A stretch of DNA of 8,335 bases, taken from positions 1 through 8,335 of the forward strand of contig CALAUY010000133.1 in the NCBI GenBank assembly GCA_937892015.1. The letters run 5' to 3'. Position 1 is the stretch's first letter; every line of letters starts with the position of its first letter. Below the pieces are notes generated by a model. That model was given only the letters and a program-made list of their open reading frames with translations, was not told the DNA's origin and did no database searches. Source of the DNA: an uncultured Bacteroidales bacterium (GTDB lineage: Bacteria > Bacteroidota > Bacteroidia > Bacteroidales > Paludibacteraceae). Positions 6,502 through 8,335 of the stretch are shown piece by piece. The position numbers were made by a program, and so were the translations under genes.

Positions 6502-6837
6502 ATGATATTCGTATTTACTTTTTTTTCTTCTATTTCTTTCTTCATCCGCCGGATTGCAGTCTCCAAGCAGAACACTTCTATCATCTCTGTGGAACGCTCT
6601 TTCCCGTAGAACCGTAGTGCTGTCAGGTATGCCTCTTTCTGCTCCTGTTCAATGATAAGCAGTGGCTGACCTAACGTCAGCAGTATCAGGTTCATAATCA
6701 GCCTGCCGGTCCTGCCGTTGCCGTCCCTGAAGGGATGAAGATACTCAAACCAACAATGGAACTGTGCCGCTAATCACCTCTTCGCGGTAATGGGTCAGCA
6801 GCTCGTCATATACGCGGGTCAGTTGTTCCACGGATGG
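6498..6837 (-). pseudogene. Decayed Fic-domain (AMP-transferase) gene, 5' truncated and frameshifted
   Basis: Fic proteins usually attach AMP to target proteins, or are the toxin half of a toxin-antitoxin pair. Read on the minus strand, the Fic motif HPFRDGNGRTGR lies at 6737-6702. It is preceded by LAAQFHCWFEYL and followed by LIMNLILLTLG and LTALRFYGKERSTEMIE, a normal Fic C-terminal part. Upstream of the motif the frame closes at a TGA (6776-6774). The matching earlier part, VEQLTRVYDELLTHYREEV, lies in a different frame (6831-6775) that stops at TGA 6747-6745. A small deletion at about 6760-6777 explains both. Before that there is no Fic sequence, because the DUF2764 gene ends at 6838. 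The N-terminal part, where any inhibitory helix would often be, is missing. A 65-residue frame from the ATG at 6695 remains open but starts just after the motif. The end overlaps the atpA start by 4 nt. A sequencing error could explain the frameshift but not the truncation. Confidence 0.85.
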
Positions 6838-7521
6838 TTATTTGAATTTCACGTCGCGTTTCATGTCGGCGATGAGTGCTCGGAAGATACGCTCCCCCTC
6901 ATCGCGATTGAGGATGTCCCAGCGATGGAGCATCTGTGCTTGGAGCCAATAAGCGAACACGTTCTCGGCCTCGAAATAGCGGAAGAGAGTCTTCTCTTCT
7001 ATCCACGTCCATCGCAATGCGTCGGTCTTTTTCTCACGCTCGTAGAGGTCTTCCACCTCGCTCAAGCGGAGGATGTCGTCAATCTCGGGTAGTGTCGCAC
7101 TGAGCCCGAAATCTTTGGCGGTGGAGTGCCTGAGCGCGTCCTGCACCTCTCCCTCCCCGACGATGTTCTTGCGGATGTCAAAGCCGTGCTTGCGGCAGAT
7201 GACCGCTGCGAGGATATTGTTCAGATTGAGGTTGAAAGCGAACCAGTCACGCACGAAGGCGTTGTTGCTGCGCATGCCTTCTTGATAGAGCAGTTGCGCA
7301 CGCAAATCCTCCTCGCGAAGAACCGTCGGCTCGTCGTCTCGCTCTGCAAGCAACTCCGTGAAATGCTCGTCGGACGGCTTACGACACAACATGTCGAACG
7401 ACTTGAGGTCAGCGGGACTCAGACTCTCGCGAATCTCCGTCTCCAACTGCTCAGGAGTCAAGCGTTGCTTGGTGTCCATCGACAATTCCTGCAAACCGAC
7501 AAGTAAACAATGGTAAAGCAT
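6838..7521 (-). CDS. DUF2764 protein of the V-type ATPase operon (possible subunit C equivalent)
   Basis: This 227-residue soluble protein has no signal peptide or membrane helix. It matches the DUF2764 family, which in Bacteroidetes occupies the place between the E and A genes of V-type ATPase operons. Recognisable segments are MLYHCLLVGLQEL at the start, RDWFAFNLNLNNILAAVICRKH (about 90-111), ALRHSTAKDFGLSATLPEID, and the acidic/basic REKKTDALRWTWIEEKTLF block, ending LIADMKRDVKFK. Its function is not established. Because the operon lacks a recognisable subunit C and the position fits, it may couple the central shaft to the membrane ring. This is inference from context. The ATG lies 21 nt after the atpE stop with no SD. 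The natural end is intact although the Fic remnant begins directly after the stop and in the same frame. It is shorter than the roughly 270-280 residues I recall for Bacteroides homologues. Confidence 0.85.
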   Translation of the reverse strand: MLYHCLLVGLQELSMDTKQRLTPEQLETEIRESLSPADLKSFDMLCRKPSDEHFTELLAERDDEPTVLREEDLRAQLLYQEGMRSNNAFVRDWFAFNLNLNNILAAVICRKHGFDIRKNIVGEGEVQDALRHSTAKDFGLSATLPEIDDILRLSEVEDLYEREKKTDALRWTWIEEKTLFRYFEAENVFAYWLQAQMLHRWDILNRDEGERIFRALIADMKRDVKFK

Positions 7522-7542
7522 TGATTCGGATGTTTTTCGGGG

Positions 7543-8130
7543 TTAAAAGAGCATTTCCTGTATCTGCGGACGAAGATACTCCTTGAAGTATTCGATGAAC
7601 TCGTTGTCACCGAACGCCAGTTTGTATCCGTCTTTTGCGGGCTTGATGGCAAAGTCGGTCTTCAGCCCTTTCACCTCTTCTATCTTTACGCCCTTGTCAA
7701 GCAAACCCTTCACGTTCGCCTCCACGTATTTCTTCAACTCAGCCGCCTGTTTGGCCTCAATAATCACCTCACCGCCTTTAGCCAACTGCGCTGCAAGATT
7801 GGTGATGAGTTTCTGCATGAACGCCTTGTCAGCCGTTGCAGCCTTGACGCTGTCGGACGCTATGCTGCCGGTGATGAGGTTCGTTATCTCCGTCTTAATA
7901 GCGTTGACGGATTGCTCGGCGTACAGCTTGAGCTCTGCTCGTGTGTTCTTGTCGAGCTCCGCAGCCTGCTGCTCAGCAACTGCCAGTGTAGCTTTTGCCT
8001 CCCTTTCAGCCTCTGCCACGATGGCAGCAGCCTCTTCTTGCGCCTTGGCCAACAACGCCGCTGCTTCTGCTTTGCCTTTCTCTACGCCTTCCGTGTAGAG
8101 CTTGTCTGTTAGTTCTTGAAGTGTGTTCAT
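7543..8130 (-). CDS. atpE: V-type ATPase subunit E (peripheral stalk)
   Basis: AtpE is part of the peripheral stalk that holds the A3B3 head still against subunit I. The 195-residue product has the expected shape. A long Ala/Glu/Lys-rich coiled coil (about 5-85, with KAEAAALLAKAQEEAAAIVAEAE-type heptads) is followed by a compact C-terminal domain ending DNEFIEYFKEYLRPQIQEMLF. Low sequence conservation is normal for this subunit. The assignment rests on this shape and on its place as first gene of the operon. The start MNTLQELTDKLYTEGVEKGK is the first ATG after a 30-nt A/T-rich leader with no SD. No promoter of the Bacteroidetes type (TAnnTTTG with TTTG near -33) is visible in the 205 nt upstream, most of which is a tandem repeat. 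The operon promoter may lie to the right of the window or be non-canonical. Confidence 0.9.
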   Translation of the reverse strand: MNTLQELTDKLYTEGVEKGKAEAAALLAKAQEEAAAIVAEAEREAKATLAVAEQQAAELDKNTRAELKLYAEQSVNAIKTEITNLITGSIASDSVKAATADKAFMQKLITNLAAQLAKGGEVIIEAKQAAELKKYVEANVKGLLDKGVKIEEVKGLKTDFAIKPAKDGYKLAFGDNEFIEYFKEYLRPQIQEMLF

Positions 8131-8160
8131 ATCTATATGTGTTTATTTATTCTCAATAAT

Positions 8161-8335
8161 GTCGTTCTGTATTATTTGTCGTTCTATATTATTTGTCGTT
8201 CTATATTATTCGTCGTTCTATGTTATTCATCGTTCTGTGTTGTTTGTCGTTCTGTGTTATTCGTCGTTCTGTGTTATTCATCGTTCTATGTTATTCGTCG
8301 TTCTATGTTATTCGTCGTTCTATGTTATTCGTCGT
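8161..8335. repeat. 17-bp minisatellite upstream of the ATPase operon (runs off right edge)
   Basis: Ten full 17-bp units and the first 5 bases of an eleventh follow one another without spacers. The plus-strand consensus is GTCGTTCTATGTTATTC. The units differ only at positions 1 (G/A), 9 (A/G), 11 (G/A), 14 (A/G) and 17 (C/T), and every difference is a transition. The three units nearest atpE are the most divergent (TATTATT instead of TGTTATT in the second half). The last two full ones at the edge are identical to each other. The array starts 31 nt before the atpE start codon, so it lies in the 5' leader or promoter region. On the minus strand each unit contains TAA and TAG, so it is not coding in the operon direction. 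The stretch 8131-8335 holds no gene that I can support. Confidence 0.92.

Noticed and set aside
6745..6777. Programmed frameshift as an explanation for the two Fic frames
   Set aside because: There is no slippery heptamer or nearby structure, the upstream frame starts without its N-terminal domain, and residues expected between the two parts are missing. Decay by deletion fits better.
8137..8335. Open plus-strand frame from ATG 8137 to the right edge, encoding 17-residue repeats of the form VVLCYSSFYVIRRSMLF
   Set aside because: The 17-bp unit contains no stop trinucleotide on this strand, so all three plus frames are open by default. The unit differences change residues freely, there is no ribosome site, and the length is fixed by the repeat and not by selection for a protein. 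More sequence to the right would be needed to reopen the question.
8161..8335. Possible CRISPR array
   Set aside because: The units are 17 bp and adjoin directly with no unique spacers, and no cas gene is present. It is a plain tandem repeat.

Overview
The window holds almost all of an A/V-type (rotary) ATPase operon of a member of the Bacteroidales. Every gene lies on the minus strand, so transcription runs from the right edge to the left. The organism call rests on the gene set and order E, DUF2764, A, B, D, I, K, on Bacteroides/Prevotella-like protein sequences, on weak Shine-Dalgarno sites and on a Bacteroidetes-type small lipoprotein. Prevotellaceae is my best guess, and it is a guess. 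There is no RNA gene, CRISPR array or insertion sequence.

Layout in transcription order. At 8161-8335 a minisatellite of 17-bp units sits upstream of the operon and runs off the right edge. Then come atpE (peripheral stalk, 7543-8130) and a DUF2764 gene (6838-7521, in the slot where other operons carry subunit C). Next is a decayed Fic-domain gene (6498-6837). It is followed by atpA (catalytic subunit, 4747-6501), a 91-residue lipoprotein gene with repeated MYGVP motifs (4475-4750) and atpB (3128-4456). After an 88-nt spacer comes atpD (central shaft, 2416-3039), then atpI (membrane stator, 689-2419). A 103-nt spacer with an 8-bp tandem repeat separates it from atpK (ion-binding ring, 151-585). 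Three bases after atpK, fabD (malonyl-CoA:ACP transacylase) begins and runs off the left edge.

How they work together: A and B form the ATP-hydrolysing or ATP-making head. D couples the head to the K ring, and E with the N-terminal part of I forms the stator. The K ring carries the full set of side chains that bind Na+ in the Enterococcus hirae enzyme, with the same spacing, so Na+ coupling is likely. No separate C, F or G/H gene is present. DUF2764 is the obvious candidate for a C-like role.

The unexpected parts are two accessory insertions inside the operon. One is the Fic remnant before atpA: the catalytic motif is intact, but the N-terminal part is missing and the frame is shifted. The other is the MYGVP lipoprotein between atpA and atpB, flanked by 16-bp direct repeats (15 of 16 identical). 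Both junctions with atpA are 4-nt ATGA overlaps. The two tandem repeats in the spacers and the abutting fabD complete the list of things to follow up.
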